Part shown: positions 10,589 to 21,736 of the stretch, piece by piece
Layout: the number at the start of each line of letters is the position of its first letter
How positions within the stretch are numbered: the stretch's first letter is position 1
Source of the DNA: Tetranychus cinnabarinus
Taxonomy: Eukaryota > Arthropoda > Arachnida > Trombidiformes > Tetranychidae
Direction of reading: 5' to 3'
Length of the DNA stretch: 64,000 nt
Assembly (NCBI GenBank): GCA_022266195.1
Contig: WHVY01000002.1
Span: forward strand, 5,533,001 to 5,597,000
Notes under the pieces: generated by a model
What the model saw: only the letters and a program-made list of their open reading frames with translations
Databases searched by the model: none
Told to the model about the DNA's origin: nothing
Position numbers and translations under genes: made by a program

Positions 10589-11751
10589 TAACATTGATAC
10601 CACATCTTTTGCGCACTAAACTGCCTGAATTGTATTGATAAACATGTTGAGCACTAAAAAGATGTTAATAAAGTGTCATTTTGATTGTATCTACATTGTA
10701 TGTAAAATCTTTGATTCCGTGTAAAATTTCTCATTTATTTCTTTTAGAATGCTTTGTCCATAATGAATATAAATAGTTCTGGCAATTTAAAGCTAAGTCA
10801 ATCAATTAAGCTACACTTAAATTCCGTAATTGATTGATGATTAGTCCATCTTATCGTTGACAATTCTTAGTCTTGAAAAGTGCAAAGCCATGATTTATTA
10901 TTAGGATCATAGGAAGACGCAGTTAAACTGGATAAAAGTATAGAAAAAGACCGATTAAACAGTAATAAAAACAAAGAAACTTACGTTCTATCTAGTGGAA
11001 AATTCTAATTCAACTTGTCCAGTCCGAAATTCGCATTAAACCATTCAAAAGGTAGTAATGATGGACAGTGAGGAATGGTGTGGGTTGGAAAAAATAGGAC
11101 CTAAAAATGGAGAAATTTGCATTTAAAATTGATGTTCTTAAATATTGAAAACTGAAATAAATCTAAAAGTCCCTAGCAATAAGATTTAACTATTTTTACT
11201 CATAACAGATACAAGGTTAGGTCAGATGTCAAATCAAATTTTTTGAGTTGATCAATTTTGTAAATGCAATCTTCACAAGACATTACATGTATCAAGAAGA
11301 CAAATATTTGTCGGTTAAGAGCCATAAATGGCGTCTCTATGTCTAGTCTAACTGTCCAACTCTAAAAGTTTTGAATTATGTGTCATTTTTATCACCTCTT
11401 ACAATATCTTACATTTTACCCACGACTTTTGGTTAGGTTTATAGCAAATATTCAATAAAATCAGTTGTTATTGTAATCAAATATAAATCACTTTTTCATC
11501 AAACTCTAAATATTTTTTATGTTAGACTACCTAAGACGCTTTATTACGAGAGTTTAGCCATCTTTTGCCCTCTTTTGCCTTTTTGCCCAGTTTTTGCTCT
11601 TTTTTGTCTTTTATCCCGGACCAATTATAAAGTTACTATTTGTTGCTTCACCAAACAAATCATCTGATAAACTTACTCTTTAGTGATCAACTGACTTTCA
11701 CTTTGCGGCAGTTATTTTAAACATCTTTTGGAATCTACATTGTGTGTAAAA
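10589..11751. repeat. Duplicated 3' flank shared with copy 9
   Basis: No gene. About 10620-11401 aligns in order with 23680-24681, including shared text around ATGCTTTGTCCATAATGAAT and the CCATAAATGGCGTCTCT segment. The copy near 24 kb has roughly 195 extra bases (about 23990-24185). From 11402 to 11751 I see only AT-rich sequence and a pyrimidine-rich TTTTGCC cluster near 11560. Confidence 0.6.
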
Positions 11752-13467
11752 ATGGTTTCATTAGAAGCTGATGACCAACTTACAATAATTAATCGATCCA
11801 CAGAACATCGTATTAGTAAAAAACTGATTCGTAAAATACCTTATTTGAAAGTATGTTGAGCCATGATGTGTTGGAATCAAAAGAAAACAAAGTTATACTG
11901 GATCTCGATGAAAAGACTTTCAAAATAATTCTGGATGGGCTAGATTGCGACTATTCATTTATCAAGATGGATAACGTAATAAATCTGTGTACCATGACGG
12001 ATTATTTAGGAATGGAGTGGGTCTCGGATGAGTGTTTAAAATACTTCCATGATAAGTTTACCATTGAACATCTGCCTGTTATAATACCTCAAGTGACTAC
12101 AACATCTAAATGTATCAACTCTGGTGAACTTAATGCTTTCATCTGTCGCCATTTCTTGAAGATAACAAACCTATACATTGATAAGGGTAACGGATACTGG
12201 GATAGGAAAATTTTTTGGTTGGAATTTCCTATTGAAACAATTGAATATATCTGTGCTCTGGACCTGATGATTTATTCAGAATATCAAGTTTTCGATGCAA
12301 TCGATGATTGGATCCGTAACGCGGTTGATTCTAGAAAGTGTTACTTTGAAAGATTATTAAAGTTAGTCCGATGATGCCATTTAAACGAGCAAGATTTATT
12401 TAGAATAAAACAAATTGAAAATTTCAAATCTTCAGGATTTGAGCCAATATTTTGTTCTCCTCGAAAGGTTAATTGTGATTGTACCTTCAACCGAACCAAG
12501 CAAAACTATTTCTTCATGATTGAAGAACTGGATGGTACAGATTTGCGAATCAAAGTTCTTGGCCATGATTTCCTTCAATTGGTCAATAGAGTCATCAAAT
12601 TAGATGACTCAATTACTTCACGCCTTCTTCATGATGAACATATTTCAGATGTTCTTTTCAATTCCGGAAGACAAATAATTCGAATAGACTGGATTCAAAA
12701 TAAGTATCGGTTGTTTGATCCCTCGGATTATTATAATGAAATATTTGATACATGTATCATTCAAAAATCTAAAGAGTAAGTAATGAAGTAATAGCTCACA
12801 TTATAATTTTGCATTAGAAATGAAAAGATTTCAGCCTCAATAGCTGTACCTTAAATTATATTTTTACACTAAAACATGGGAATTATCAATACTCATGTTT
12901 TATGATTTATGATTTCATCGCTTTATTTAATAAACTAATTCATCTTATTTTTTTGTTAATTTTAGGTATCCTGAGCACTACATAAGGCTTTCAAAAACTG
13001 GGAACAGTTGCTCATTTTTCGACGATAATCAAAAGTTTAGTTTGATTAGCATCAAAGAAGGATATCTTCGTTGGTTTTTACGACCGAACCCAGAAAGTTT
13101 TGAAAAATTTGAGGAACATCTTTTTCTTGTGACTGTTTTAGACAATTATATTTATGTGCTGTTGTCTGATCTGACGTTCATCAAGTTAGCAGTTTATAAT
13201 CAAATGGATGAACTCAGGGAAACTTATCGTTATAAATTGAATAAGAAGTGGGAATTCAAAAATCTGATTCTAACTTCAAGTCAGGCTAATAATGATCGAG
13301 TTATTTTGGTTGATAAATTCACCAAGGATTTCATTTGTTTCAATGTCAAAACTCGAGAATGGAGCTCAATGGGACGTCTGATTAATTGCTATTCTCCTGA
13401 GGATTCCAAAAAGCTATTTACTTTCACTTCAGCTTTTTTATCAATGAATGCAACAGAACTTGCTTAA
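11752..13467 (+). pseudogene. BTB-BACK-kelch-like pseudogene, copy 5
   Basis: Exon-like blocks are 11752-12775 and 12966-13467, with an intact-looking intron 12776-12965 (gtaagt...ttag). Two lesions break exon 1. One T is missing near 11845, so the frame stops at 11857. Further on, the conserved WCH of the BACK end reads TGA at 12372-12374 in place of TGG. The BACK also carries an insertion of about eight residues (IDKGNGYWD region). Exon 2 stays open to its normal stop. A tract of about 240 bp (11918-12150) is essentially identical to copy 13 at 35934-36168, which suggests recent gene conversion or duplication. Confidence 0.8.
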
Positions 13468-13599
13468 GCTATAAACTTGATTCAAAAATTGGTTGTTTCG
13501 CTATCATAAATACCCATATACTGAGTACAATGTCCTAATTAGACTTTTCAACCAAAAGTCATTTAAACTTTCTTTTTCTTACAAATTAAGAAATTTTGC

Positions 13600-13795
13600 T
13601 CATTCAGATAATAAAATTGAAGTTCAATGTTCGACAAAAACATTTCAAGAAGATTGAGCTTCCAAAATTGGATGAAGGATATGAATTTAAATACGAAAGC
13701 TTGTTTTCAACTTCAATTCAACTTCATGCTGATCGAGTTTTTTTTATCGATCAATCCACGGAAAATGCCTGTTGTTTCAATATTACAATTAAAAT
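13600..13795 (+). pseudogene. Exon 2 fragment related to copy 12
   Basis: The frame reads KHFKKIELPKLDEGYEFKYE, then DRVFFIDQSTENACCFNI. It matches the middle of copy 12 exon 2 (about 34800-35000) and the copy 19 relic. It lacks both the start and the end of the exon. It ends where the sequence TTAGGTTGTCC begins at 13797, possibly a mobile-element terminus. It is a dead fragment. Confidence 0.7.
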
Positions 13796-14828
13796 ATTAG
13801 GTTGTCCAAAACAAAATAAGGCCTCGGAATATTTAGATTACTGACGAGTGACTATATCACTATATATACGAGTGACTGCGAAAAATTACGACCTTAATCG
13901 GCTTATCTAAATTATTCTGATAATCTGTGAGTTTTTTGCAAAATTTACGTTACGTCTTCGTGCTAATGATTAACATGCGAAGCTTAAAGGCATTGTCTTG
14001 ATTATACAGATTTAAGCTTCTTCAAATTCGTTTTCAAAACAAAAAGTCCTTTTTTAGATTGAAAAAGTCGATAGCTGAAATTGGACAGAGACTGTTTTCC
14101 CCGAGACTAAGCTTAAGTTCACAAACTGCCCATCGGGTATCTTAAGGAATTGAAGCTATGGACTTTTTCAATCGCGATTCAATTTTTGAAAACGAAGGAA
14201 TTAAAAAGCTTGAATTTGACGAAGCTTAAATCTGTGCAAAGATTATGACTTTTTCATGTAAAAAAGTGCCCTTTTCCAAACGAAAAATACTGTAAATAGT
14301 CTGCTAATTGCTTGTGTCGATTTGCTTTGGCATTGGCAAAAGTAAAAACTCGAATAAATGCGATTTCTTTACAAATTGTTTTTATGCTGAATCTTTCATC
14401 AACTGGGCAGTAGAGTTTATTGAATAGAACCTAACATAATTGATGCAACCTAAACGGTTGAAATTGGGTCAAACCGATACTTTTACTGTAACTCAAGCTT
14501 GACTCACAAGTCAAGCTTGTCAGTTTAACCTGTAGAATACTTTTGGTTATTCCAACATGTGAATAATTCAGACGATAAACCGGTCTTTTGAAGTGAAAGG
14601 AAAGCTTTCACTGATTGGCTCAAATGGCTGGCTCCGGAAACAACCTACTCTAAGCTCCCATTAGATGAGTTAGTTTTGTTAGTTTATCCTTTGCAAACCT
14701 TATCTTTAAAATTGTCTCTTAGTTTCTTCGACGCTTAAGCTTTTTGAAGCTTCACCAATTCTTCAGTGTCTATCTAATTGTTCCGTCTAAGTTATTCGTA
14801 CATTTCACATTAAATACGTGTGTTTAAT
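13796..14828. other. Intergenic region upstream of copy 6
   Basis: The stretch holds a foldback at 14007-14233. From about 14430 it holds an upstream block paralogous to 51383-51833 before copy 20. This includes CACTGATTGGCTCAAATGGC near 14608, about 220 bp before the copy 6 start. No coding frame is supported. Confidence 0.55.
14007..14233. repeat. Foldback / imperfect inverted repeat
   Basis: CAGATTTAAGCTTCTTCAAA at 14007 onward is complementary, with small bulges, to the segment ending GAAGCTTAAATCTG at 14233. Inner arms GATTGAAAAAGTC (14057-14069) and GACTTTTTCAATC (14161-14173) pair exactly. The structure would form a hairpin of about 225 bases with a loop of about 60-90 bases. It is probably a MITE relic. 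Confidence 0.55.
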
Positions 14829-16765
14829 ATGGATACATTAAAAAGTGATGATAAACTTACAGTTGTTAATCGATCATCGCAATATCTTATTAGCAAAAAA
14901 CTAATTTGTAAAGTGCCTTATTTTGAAAAGATGTTGAGCCATGAATGTTTGGAATCAAAGGAAAACAAAGTTGAATTGGATTTTGATGAAAAAGCCTTGA
15001 AATTGATCTTCCATTGGATTGAACACGGTTACATATTCATCGAGATGGATTGTGTGATAAATTTGTGCACTATTGCTGACTATTTTGGGATGGATAATCA
15101 TTTGAAAGATCAATGTTCAAAACATTTCCATTGTAATTTTTCAATTGAACATTTGCCTGTTGTTATACCTCAAGTGAGCTCCACATCTAAGTTGATCGAT
15201 TCTGGTCAACTTGATGCTTTCATTTGCCGTTATTTCACTAAAATAGTGAACACATCTGTTTGGTTGGATTATCCTATTGAGACGATTGAATATGTTTGTG
15301 CCTTGAATCTAATGATTTATTCAGAAGTGCAAGTTTTCGATGCACTCATCAGATGGGTGGAATTCAAGAAAGATCCTAGAAAATCATATCTTAAAGAATT
15401 GTTGAACTCTATTCGATGGTGTCATTTAGAAGATAAAGATTTGGCTCAAATGAAGGAAAATAAATACGTTAAATTTGCTAACTTTGAGCCGAAATTATGT
15501 TCTCGTGAAGAAACTGGATGTGATTGCAGTATTGATCGAACTAAACAGAACTATTTTATTGCTATTGAAAAATTGGACGATACAGATTTGCAAGTCAAAG
15601 TACTTGACAAAAGTTTTATGCTATTGGTTAATCAAGTAATTCAATCAGATAAATCTTTGCCTTTGCATCCTATCCATGATGAACATATCTCTGATATATT
15701 CTTTGATTCTGGAAGGAAAATGATCCGAATCGATTGGAAGCAGAAAAGATATCGTATGCATACTAGTTTCAAGAATTTTAAATCGTATTATCTTAAAATG
15801 AATAAACTCATTTTTGACGATCAGAAAAGGCAAGTAATCGATTCCTTAATTGTCATAATATAAATTTAATAAAATATAATAAAATTCAATTGTACTACAA
15901 TTATACTGTAAAGTACCCGGTTAAAGCAATTTGTATTTCCCAGTCTCCATCTAACAATGATACCTCTCAGAAAGTGGCAGCGCTTAAGATTTAGGTAATG
16001 AAAGTATTATATAAATTATAAATCAATGTAAATTGCTTTAAATGGGTACTTTACAGCATTTGCATTTCTTTGTATTGCATGGGACTCTAATGATTAGAGT
16101 CATTTTCAGTTATTCAGGTGCAAAGTAATTTCGAATTGTATCAGCATTATTTGTATTCTTGAATAATTATTTTAAATCATTTTTTCTTTGCAAATTTCAG
16201 TGAGGAGCAATATATTGTCTCTACCAATTGGTTGAAGGGAAATGGAAATGATTCGGTCATTTCAGATCACGGCTATGAAGGATCACTTCTCGAAGCTAAC
16301 GATAAATTCATTCTGGTTCGTAACTATGCAAACCAATTTAAATACTGGACAACGCCAACTGTTGAAAATATGGAGTCTCATCTCACTTTGCGTACTCACA
16401 CATACGTGGCAACTATTTTGGATAACTATATTTACATACTGACAAAGGAATTTGAATTCATTCAGTTCAACATTGACCGAAAGTGGTTTGACTGGAAGTT
16501 GTTTGAAAGGATTGGACTTGAAAAAATCAAAGATAAATTGAACTTCAGTTCATTGTTTTTAACTTCTAGCAAAGCTAATGAAGATAAAGTTATCATTATT
16601 GACAGGTATACAAAAGCCTTCTTTTGCTATCATGTTAAAACTAAAAAATGGAGTTCAATGGGTAGCATTGTTGATAGCGGATCAGATGGTCAAAAGGATC
16701 TCATAACTTTCACCTCAACATTTTTTTCGATTGACGCTATTAAAGCTTGCATCAACGTGAGCTAA
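14829..16765 (+). CDS. BTB-BACK-kelch-like protein, array copy 6 (clade III), GC-AG intron
   Basis: Exons are 14829-15829 and 16201-16765, giving 521 residues. The intron (15830-16200) begins GCAAGT after AAAAG, a well-formed GC-type donor, and ends TTTCAG. Splicing here puts exon 2 in the same phase as every other copy. Without it, exon 1 would stop at 15863 as a BTB-BACK-only protein of 344 residues. Motifs are ISKKLICKVPYFEKML (BTB), LNLMIYSEVQVFDALIRW (BACK), GCDCSIDRTKQ, HDEHISD and FDSGRKMIRIDW. Exon 2 contains YIYILTKEFEFIQF and KVIIIDRYTKAFFCYHV. The intron carries a 151-bp MITE that copy 20 lacks. AATAAA lies at 16877-16882. Confidence 0.8.
15906..16056. mobile_element. Intronic 151-bp MITE
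   Basis: CTGTAAAGTACCC starts an inverted repeat at 15906-15932 matched at 16030-16056, 25 of 27 bases. It accounts for most of the length difference between this intron (371 bp) and the homologous intron of copy 20 (201 bp). No open frame is present. It lies between the donor and the probable branch region, so splicing should survive. Confidence 0.65.
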
Positions 16766-17444
16766 AATTAATGAATTGCCTTCTGATAATATAATTTTGC
16801 ATTGTAAATTAAATACACTAATTTCAGGCAATCCTGCCAACTTCTTTAACAACAAATATCCGAAATTATTTTTGCAAATAAATATCGATGACACTAATTT
16901 TTATAATCAGTGATTTTATTTCTTGTATTAAATTCTGTGACAGCATTAGGTTGTTATTATGATCATTCTGGCTTTTAGTAAACACTTAATGATCATTTGT
17001 GATCACGGACAATTGTTCGGACAAATATTACTGTACTTAAGATTTTCATGGTTGTAAATATTGAACATAACTATTGTAAATAATTTTCAACTGACCAAGT
17101 AATAGAGATATACATTTAGTTTATGTTAATGTATTACTATGCATCCAAATAATACTTAAAATTGTTATTTGAGGTTAAAAACCGTAATTCAGACGATAAC
17201 TTTTAAACTGGTGAAAATAGCTAACATGAAAGTAAAAACAACAACGTTCACTGATTGGCTATTGTGAGTTTAAATTAGCTCTAGTCTTATTGGAGCCTTG
17301 AAGAGTCTCCAATGGAGACAGACATACTATGTTGTATTATGTTAGACTGACTCTCTGACTCAAGGATCAAACTGACATAAGTTTCTCATATTAAAAGTTT
17401 GGCAATTTTATTGAATTTATATTATATAATATTTGTGCCTAACT
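16766..17444. repeat. Intergenic block duplicated at 20843-21540
   Basis: The 3' flank of copy 6 and the following promoter-like stretch recur after the orphan exon at 20293. Shared features are GGCAATCCTGCCAACTTC near 16828, CACTGATTGGCTATTGTGAG near 17250, and GAGTCTCCAATGGAGACAGA. No gene is seen. Confidence 0.6.
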
Positions 17445-17710
17445 ATAGATACATTGGAAATAAATGGCGAACTCACAATTGAGATTTGATCCTCAATCGG
17501 GTCTCTGGTTATATCTCCATCGAAATAGATTATAAAGGGATGAAAATGTCCATTACCGCTGAATTATTTTGGATGGACAGTTTGGTAGCTGGTTGGGCAA
17601 CACATTTCAATGATAATTTTTCAATTGTTCATCTTCCCAGTCTTTCCCATTGCGTACTAAACAGTTTTATTTTGTTATGGTCTGGATTAATGGTAAGCAA
17701 AAAGTAACGT
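17445..17710 (+). pseudogene. Degenerate exon 1 relic
   Basis: GATACATTGGAAATAAATGG at 17450 resembles the family start codon region with the ATG lost. The segment then jumps to a frame reading YISIEIDYKG, AELFWMDSLV and THFNDNFSIVHLP, which matches the end of the BTB and start of the BACK. It has several deletions and no splice donor in phase. It sits between the promoter motif and intact copy 7. Confidence 0.6.
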
Positions 17711-17947
17711 AAGTAACTCTACGTTTTGATGATAAGTATTACTGCGCATTTGAAACCCCGCCTTGATGATGCAATAACACCCTGTAATGTTACTGTTACA
17801 ATGTGATATTTATAGCCATAGTGATAACCTTAAGAATCTCAGATAAGAATCATCTGTTGACTTATTTTCTAGTGACTGACGTTATTGACTGTAGTTATTT
17901 AATTGTTCATTTAAAACTAAAATTTTGATTTATTTAAGTGTGTCAAT

Positions 17948-19897
17948 ATGGATTCATTAGAAAGTGATGACCAACTTACAATAGTTAATGGATCAACAGA
18001 ACACCGTATTAGTAAAAAACTAATTCGTAGAATACCTTATTTTGATAAGATGCTGAGCCATGATCTATTGGAATCAAAGGAAAACAAAGTTAAACTGGAT
18101 TTCGATGAAAAGACTTTCAAAATGATTCTCGATTGGGTTGAAATGGGTCTTATGTACATTAAGATGGACAACGTTATAAATCTGTGTAACATGGCTGATT
18201 ATTTTGGAATGAACGATGATTTGATAAAGGACTGTGCCACCTATTTTCATGGAAAATTTCACATTTCAAATCTTCCAGTTATTATTCCTCAAGTGACTTC
18301 GACTTCTAAATTGATCGATTCGCGCGTTTTAAATACTTTCATTTGTCGCCATTTTATGCAGATTATCGAGACACCCTTTTGGTTGTTTTATCCCTTCGAA
18401 ACAATTGATTACATTTGTAAGCTCGACCTGATGATTGAATCAGAGATCAAAGTTTTCGATGCCATTATGGAATGGGCAATGAAGTGGAATCATGATTCTA
18501 AAAAGTCATATCTTAAAGCATTGCTAAATCCAGTCCGATGGTGTCATATGGAATCTAAACATTTAACTAAAGTAAAGGAAAATAAGCTTGTCAAATCTGA
18601 AGGCTTTGAACCAATATTGTGCTCGCCTAGAGATGTGGATTGTGACTGTATTTCCAATCGAGCTAAACAAGAATATTTTATTGCCATTGAAGAGTTAGAG
18701 GGTACAGATTTGCGAATCAAAGTACTTGACAGTAATTTTCTGCCGTTGGTTAATCAAGTTGTTCAATTAGACGTTTCAATGTCTATGCATATTTTTCATG
18801 ATGAACATGTTTCGGATATTTCATTTGATTCTGGAAGGAAATTGGTTCGAGTTGATTGGAAGCAAAATAAATATCGTTTGCTTGATTATAAAGCAGATAT
18901 ATCGCTTTATTTTGAAATTGCTAGATGCTTTGAGTCAAGTTTGTATACGTAAGTATCTTATTTTATTGTTTAACATTTTCAAAATTATTCCATCTTTCAT
19001 CCGTTTTCCATTCTTATAGTAGTATCTTCATGAAAACAATTGGTTATCGAATTCGAATTTCAATGACTTGAACAATCACGTTTCAGTTTTAAATGATGAG
19101 AAAAGGTACATTTTGATGCCTTTGAATTGGCTAATAGTAATTGGTTTACAATCAAGTCAATGCTTTTGCAATCAATACAATCGAAATGTATTTTTGAAAT
19201 GCGGTCCAGCAAATAACATTACGACTTTTGCTTATTTTGTGTTTGTGCATTGAAAATTATAGTTTTATCTGATTATTTATAATTAATTTCACACTTTTCA
19301 TCCTTTTCTTCTTTGCTTCCTTTCTTCTCCTTTCCCTTCAGAGTGAGTTGCAAAAAAATAAAGAATCACAGCAGTTGCAAGCGTATTTACGGAAGTTCAC
19401 TTCTCGAAGCTAATGGAAAGTTTGTTTTGCTTCACATTTACGATGGATTTGTTGCTTATTGGTTGTATCCAAAAACTGAAAACATTAATCCTGAACTGTT
19501 TAACTTTGAACACAATTTCATTTCGACTATTTTGGACAAAGATATTTACATAATGACCGCCAACTTTGATTTCATGACATTCAAAATTGGTCAAGAAGGA
19601 GAGCTCAAAATTATTGGCTATAAAAAATTAGCTGAACAGTTGAATTTCCATGATTTATTTCTAACTTCTAATCAAGTGGGAAAGGAAATTTTTTTGGTTG
19701 ATAAGTCCACGAAAAATGTCTTTCGTTTCACTAAGCTATTTGAAAAATGGGATCCTATCGGTCTTCTGGTTAATTATGATTATAGCAAAACTGGTGGACA
19801 AAAGGAGCCCATTGAGTTGCTAACATTCACCACAGCTTTTTTATCGATAGACGCTATCAGACCTTGCTTAAAACGTAAACTTGATTCGATGAATTAA
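17948..19897 (+). CDS. BTB-BACK-kelch-like protein, array copy 7 (clade II)
   Basis: Exons are 17948-18948 and 19342-19897, with intron 18949-19341 (gtaagt...ttcag), giving 518 residues. BTB is at about 9-101, with FKMILDWVEMG and MADYFGMNDDLIKDC. BACK is at about 102-205, with LDLMIESEIKVFDAIMEW. The CDC motif is at 232-234, followed by SNRAKQEYFIAIEEL, HDEHVSD at 284-290, and FDSGRKLVRVDWKQNKYR. Exon 2 has GSSLLEANGKFVLLH, DIYIMTANFDFMTF and EIFLVDKSTKNVFRF, ending FLSIDAIRPCLKRKLDSMN. AATAAA lies at 20002-20007. An orphan exon 2 of another clade lies 400 bp downstream and could in principle serve as an alternative last exon. Confidence 0.83.
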
Positions 19898-20292
19898 TAA
19901 CATTCATTATGCAACATCTTTTGAGTATTAAACTACCTGTCTGTATTCATTAACAATTGTGTTGTTAATAAACATGTTGAGCACTAAAAATATGTTATTA
20001 TAATAAAGGTTCTTTTTGATTGTATCTAAAGTCTTTGATTTTGTGTAAATTTTTCATTTGTTTTTTTAAAATGCTTTGTCCATAATGAATATAAATAATT
20101 CTGGCAATTTAAAGCTAAATCAATTAAGCTAATATTTATTATCAAAAGTCAAAATTCAATTAATGTAGTTGCATTTCTTTTCATTACATGGGACTCTAAT
20201 GATTAGTCAGGGAAAAAGTATCTTAAAATTGTATCATGCATTATTTGTATTCTTTAATAATTATTTTAACCATTTTTCTTTGTAAATTTCAG
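19898..20292. repeat. Recombinant flank: clade II 3' end joined to clade III intron
   Basis: Up to about 20125 the sequence matches the 3' flank of copies 4 and 9. From about 20165 it matches the 3' part of the clade III intron, including GGGACTCTAATGATTAGTCA and the TTTCAG acceptor at 20287-20292. This marks an unequal crossover that removed exon 1 of the next gene. Confidence 0.6.
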
Positions 20293-20842
20293 TGAGGAAC
20301 ACTATACTGTTATAATTAAATCGAATGATCCGCTCATTTCAGATCACCCGTATGAAAGTTCACTATTCGAAGCTGATGACAAGTTTATTCTGGTTCGTAA
20401 TTATGAAAACCAATTTAAATACTGGGCAACGCCAACTGTTGCAAATATCCAATCTCACTTCATTTTCAAAGGACACACATACCTGGCCACTATTTTGGCT
20501 AACTATATTTACATACGGACAAATGAACTTGAATTCATTCAGTTCGATTTTGAACGCAAGTGCAAGTTTGAAAGAATTGGACTTGAAAAAATCGAAGATA
20601 AATTGAACTTCAGTTCATTAATTTTAACTTCTAGCAAAGCTAATGAAGTTATTATCATTAACAAGAATACAAATGCCCTCTTTTGTTACAATGTTAAAAC
20701 TAAAAAATGGAGTTCAATGGGTAGAATCGTTGATTGTGTTGAAATTGAATCAAGGCATCTTATAGCTTTCACCTCTACATTTATTTCGATGGCCCCTATT
20801 GAACGCTTCAAACGGTTTTTAAGTGAATGTACTGCCTTCTGA
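20293..20842 (+). pseudogene. Orphan second exon, copy 8 (clade III)
   Basis: The frame is open from the acceptor to the stop (phase as in the other copies) and reads EEHYTVIIKSNDPLISDHPY, then FEADDKFILVRNYENQFKYW. It closely follows copy 6 and copy 20 exon 2. It keeps TAFTSTF-like and KTKKWSSMGRIVDC segments, with a short deletion before LIAFTSTFISMAPIE. No exon 1 and no promoter motif stand directly upstream. It is either a relic left by unequal crossover or an alternative 3' exon for copy 7. Confidence 0.7.
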
Positions 20843-21736
20843 TAATATAATTTTGCATTGTTGAGAAAATACATTGATCTCAGGCAATCCTGTCAACTCC
20901 TTCATCAAAAAATATCAGAAATTTTCTATCATAAAATCATTTTTTGAAAATAAAAATCTATGAAACTAATTTTTATAATTAGTGATTTTGTTTCTTCTAT
21001 CCAATTTCGTACTTTTATTAAACACTCATGATCACTTGTGATCACAATAACCTGCCCATCCAACGATTGAATTACCTTACTTGAGCAATGACTAGAAATG
21101 TAAGAAGTTTCAATATTTTCACGGTTAAAATATTGAACATAATTTTCAACTGACCAAGTAATAATATCATGTAAATATATGTTGGAATATAAATTTTAAT
21201 GTTCAGCTCTACTATACTAATAGTGCACCCAAATTAATTACAATTGTTATTTGAGGTTAAAGCTTAAAATTTAGACGATAACTTTTTGCACTGGTGAAAA
21301 TAGCTAACATGAAAGTAAAAACAACAACGTTCACTCAGTGAACTTCACTGATTGGCTATTGTGAGTTTAAATCTGCTCTAGTCTTATTGGAGCCTTGAAG
21401 AGTCTCCAATGGAGACAGACATATGTTAGACTGACCCAAAGAGTATTATTACTCTTTGAGACTGACTCTTTTGAATCAAACTGACTGTAGTTTTTCTTAT
21501 TAAAAGTTGGGAAATTTTTATTTGTATTTGTGCTTTACTCTGAATACAATAAAAACTCCGGCTTGAAACGGAATTACTTAACACCGTGTAATGATGTTAT
21601 AACATATATTTTCGTAGTGATGACCTTAATGAACCTCAAATAAGAGCCGTCTGTTAACCTTTTTCTCTAGTGACTGACAAATTTTTGAGTACCTAGTAAC
21701 TCAAAAACTGAACTTTATTTTTAAAAGTGTGTTAAT
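20843..21736. repeat. Intergenic block, second copy of 16766-17444
   Basis: The order of shared landmarks is the same as after copy 6: GGCAATCCTGTCAACTCC, CACTGATTGGCTATTGTGAG near 21349, and GAGTCTCCAATGGAGACAGA. The exon relic found at 17445 is absent here apart from traces. The promoter motif lies about 390 bp before the copy 9 start. No gene is present. Confidence 0.6.

Noticed and set aside
16083..16101. GACTCTAATGATTAGAGTC as an operator-like palindrome
   Set aside because: It lies in an intron and the copies at about 20190 and 52916 have lost the symmetry, so it is unlikely to be functional.
20325..20606. A separate gene in the frame MIRSFQITRMKVHYSK
   Set aside because: It is an out-of-frame reading of the orphan exon 2; the same shadow appears in copy 6 at 16242.
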